The notes under the pieces are model-generated. The model was not told the DNA's origin. It saw only the letters and a program-made list of their open reading frames with translations, and searched no databases. DNA of 64,000 bases from Nitzschia sp. DOCU1 (Eukaryota; Bacillariophyta; Bacillariophyceae; Bacillariales; Bacillariaceae), in NCBI GenBank assembly GCA_951394045.1, contig OX595995.1:1364001-1428000 (forward strand). The letters run 5' to 3'. Shown piece after piece: positions 62,471-64,000 of this stretch (position 1 is its first letter; every line of letters starts with the position of its first letter). A program made the translations under genes and the position numbers.

Positions 62471-63952
62471 ATGGCTGCTGCTGCTGTTGATCCTGCTGTC
62501 CAGGAATTTGCTGACTACCTTGGCGACGTTCTTGCTTTCGATCCGGAGATTGTCGAGGCGTTGGCCTGGCAGGGATACTCAAAGTTTGACGATGTGAAAG
62601 GTATCGTTGACGAGGATGAGTTGGATGCTTTGTTTTCCGCCATTCGGCGCCCTGGCGGTACCATATTCAACAATAACAACGTGGAGATCAACAACCCCGG
62701 GACTTTCATGGGGACCAATCAGCAGAAGCGCTTCCGTCAATTGGTTTACTACATCCATTACATGGAGACAGTCCAAAGGCAGTTTGTTGTTGCGGAGGCT
62801 TCGCTTGGCCGTCTGACCAGATTGTGGAAGTTCAAGGTTGACCTGGATAGGGTGAAGAAAGACGGCAACCCTACCCTACCGGATAAGTTTACTACTGGCA
62901 AAAAGTCGAGGGAAACCATCGAAGACATCGAATCGTGGATTGGTTCCTCCTATGGAACCGAAGGGACTCCCCTGGAGTATGTCATTCGTCCCGAAGTTCA
63001 GTTGCCTGCCACCGACCCCGGTTTTGGGAATCCCACCTTTCGTTCCGAATTGGTTCGCCGTGCGCACCACACCGGTGACACCTACCAGATTGATAACGAA
63101 ATGGTGTTTAACCTTATGCGCCATGTTACTCATGGCACAGATGCATGGGCATTCGTCAAGCAGTTTGATCGCACCAAGGATGGGCGGGGCGCGTACTTGT
63201 CTTTCAAGGCGCAGTACGCTGGTGCCTCGCACATCAGTCAGGTTAAGAACAAGGCGGAGAATACCCTGAACACTATCTTTTGGAATGGCAAGGCTCGGAA
63301 TTTTCAATGGGATGGTTTCATTGCGCGTCACAGGAGTGCCTTTGCTGACCTTGAGGCGTATGGAGAAGGCCGAACTGAAGAGGCCAAGGTACGAAATTTG
63401 CTATCCCGTATTACTGACGAGCGTCTTGCTGTGGCGAAGGGAGTTGTTTTCTCGAATGCTACGCTGTTGACAAATTATCAGCTGGCCATTGATTATCTCG
63501 GAGGCCAACTGGATGCTGCTGAGACCATTGTGAAATCAGCGCCGGCGAGGAATATTTCGAGCACCACTAGCTCCGGTGGCGACGGACGGGGTAACGGATA
63601 CCAGGCCCGAGGACGTGGTGGAAGAGGCCGAGGACGAGGTTTTGGACGAGGTGGTGGTAGAGGTGGTCGAGGCCGCGGGCGTGGAGGTGGAGGAAGATTT
63701 TCCGAATCCGGCCACTTGTTGAACAATGGCTCGTACCCCTTTGCTATCTGGAGTACGTTCACAAAAGAGGAAAAGGATTATGTGATGGAATTAAAGCGCA
63801 AGGCGGGGAATCGCAATGTATCAAGCACAAAGTCGGAAGAAACTCCTGCGACAATTTCAACTGGTCAAAACGAGGCTGGTAGCTCCACCTCTACTATGAG
63901 TGTGGACAACAGTCATGTCGCGTCTTCCATGACTCGGCGAAAGAAGGATTGA
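62471..63952 (+). CDS. Copia-type Gag protein
   Basis: 493 residues from ATG 62471 to a stop at 63952. It is helical throughout, with a Gag-like core (VFNLMRHVTHGTDAWAFVKQF, then FIARHRSAFADLEAYGEGRTEEAKVRNLL) that follows the same pattern as the Gag part of the first element (IMQCVIGTDAYHWVKG). An Arg-Gly tract (about residues 380-415, GRGGRGRGRGFGRGGG) replaces a zinc knuckle. Unlike the first element, the frame stops after Gag, so Pol must start separately or need a frameshift or stop bypass; only 48 bases remain, so this cannot be tested. Confidence 0.85.
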   Translation: MAAAAVDPAVQEFADYLGDVLAFDPEIVEALAWQGYSKFDDVKGIVDEDELDALFSAIRRPGGTIFNNNNVEINNPGTFMGTNQQKRFRQLVYYIHYMETVQRQFVVAEASLGRLTRLWKFKVDLDRVKKDGNPTLPDKFTTGKKSRETIEDIESWIGSSYGTEGTPLEYVIRPEVQLPATDPGFGNPTFRSELVRRAHHTGDTYQIDNEMVFNLMRHVTHGTDAWAFVKQFDRTKDGRGAYLSFKAQYAGASHISQVKNKAENTLNTIFWNGKARNFQWDGFIARHRSAFADLEAYGEGRTEEAKVRNLLSRITDERLAVAKGVVFSNATLLTNYQLAIDYLGGQLDAAETIVKSAPARNISSTTSSGGDGRGNGYQARGRGGRGRGRGFGRGGGRGGRGRGRGGGGRFSESGHLLNNGSYPFAIWSTFTKEEKDYVMELKRKAGNRNVSSTKSEETPATISTGQNEAGSSTSTMSVDNSHVASSMTRRKKD

Positions 63953-64000
63953 CATATTCACCCACAAAGCCGTGGCATTTCCTGGCTACGGCGAATTGTT

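Larger units (their letters stand above)
61804..64000 (+). mobile_element. Second copia-type element, 5' part only
   Basis: Contains the same 15-base primer-binding site (61910-61924) as the copia at 20354-26993, then a leader and a gag frame at 62471-63952; the rest lies outside the window. The sequence at 61804 begins TGTTCG like the LTR of the first element, so a short 5' LTR may span about 61804-61909, but without the 3' LTR this cannot be fixed. Confidence 0.7.

Overview
The window is eukaryotic nuclear DNA, most likely from a diatom. This is an inference from several signs: short GT-AG introns (66-200 bp), AEA-F type plastid-import signals, copia retrotransposons with diatom/oomycete-like domain order, Notch (LNR) repeat proteins, and compact intergenic spaces rich in CTAG words. 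Genes lie on both strands with no operon logic.

Layout. 1-3.3 kb: two tandem paralogs with a DUF4262-like domain, the first cut by the window edge. 5-16 kb: DEDDh exonuclease (REXO4/ISG20 type), ABM-fold membrane protein, glycosyltransferase-like type II membrane protein, SLC35F-like transporter, a three-exon Cid1-type RNA nucleotidyltransferase, and a two-pass membrane protein. 17-27 kb: a TPR-like protein, then a 1.8 kb inverted-repeat unit carrying one ORF. Its right inverted repeat is split by a young full-length copia element (20354-26993, identical 200-bp LTRs). The reverse transcriptase frame of that copia is broken by a 66-bp segment with all the signals of a spliceosomal intron. 27-38 kb: PEX1 (three exons), a 1880-residue Sec7 ARF-GEF with MABP and PH domains, and VPS20/CHMP6. 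38-48 kb: four LNR-repeat genes or fragments that form a large inverted duplication, with a four-exon coiled-coil membrane protein in the middle and a degraded fucosyltransferase (GT10) remnant. 47.8-54 kb: mitochondrial-looking TPR protein, an inverted-repeat element full of minisatellites, an RbfA-like protein, and a Rab8/Sec4-like GTPase. 53.6-61.3 kb: two small plastid-targeted paralogs flanking two tRNA-like repeat units, a three-exon Rossmann-thioredoxin fusion, and a RAP-domain protein. 61.8-64 kb: start of a second copia-type element on the + strand (gag only).

Common themes are membrane traffic and organelle biogenesis: PEX1 for peroxisomes, ARF-GEF, Rab and ESCRT-III for vesicles and endosomes, and RbfA-like and RAP proteins for organellar RNA and ribosomes. 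There is no sign that these genes are co-regulated; they are neighbours. The most unusual feature is the apparent intron inside a recently mobile retrotransposon. The next is the inverted LNR receptor cluster.

Starts were set at the first plausible ATG. Splice sites were placed by hand from GT-AG signals and frame continuity. Family names come from motif recognition only; no database search was run.
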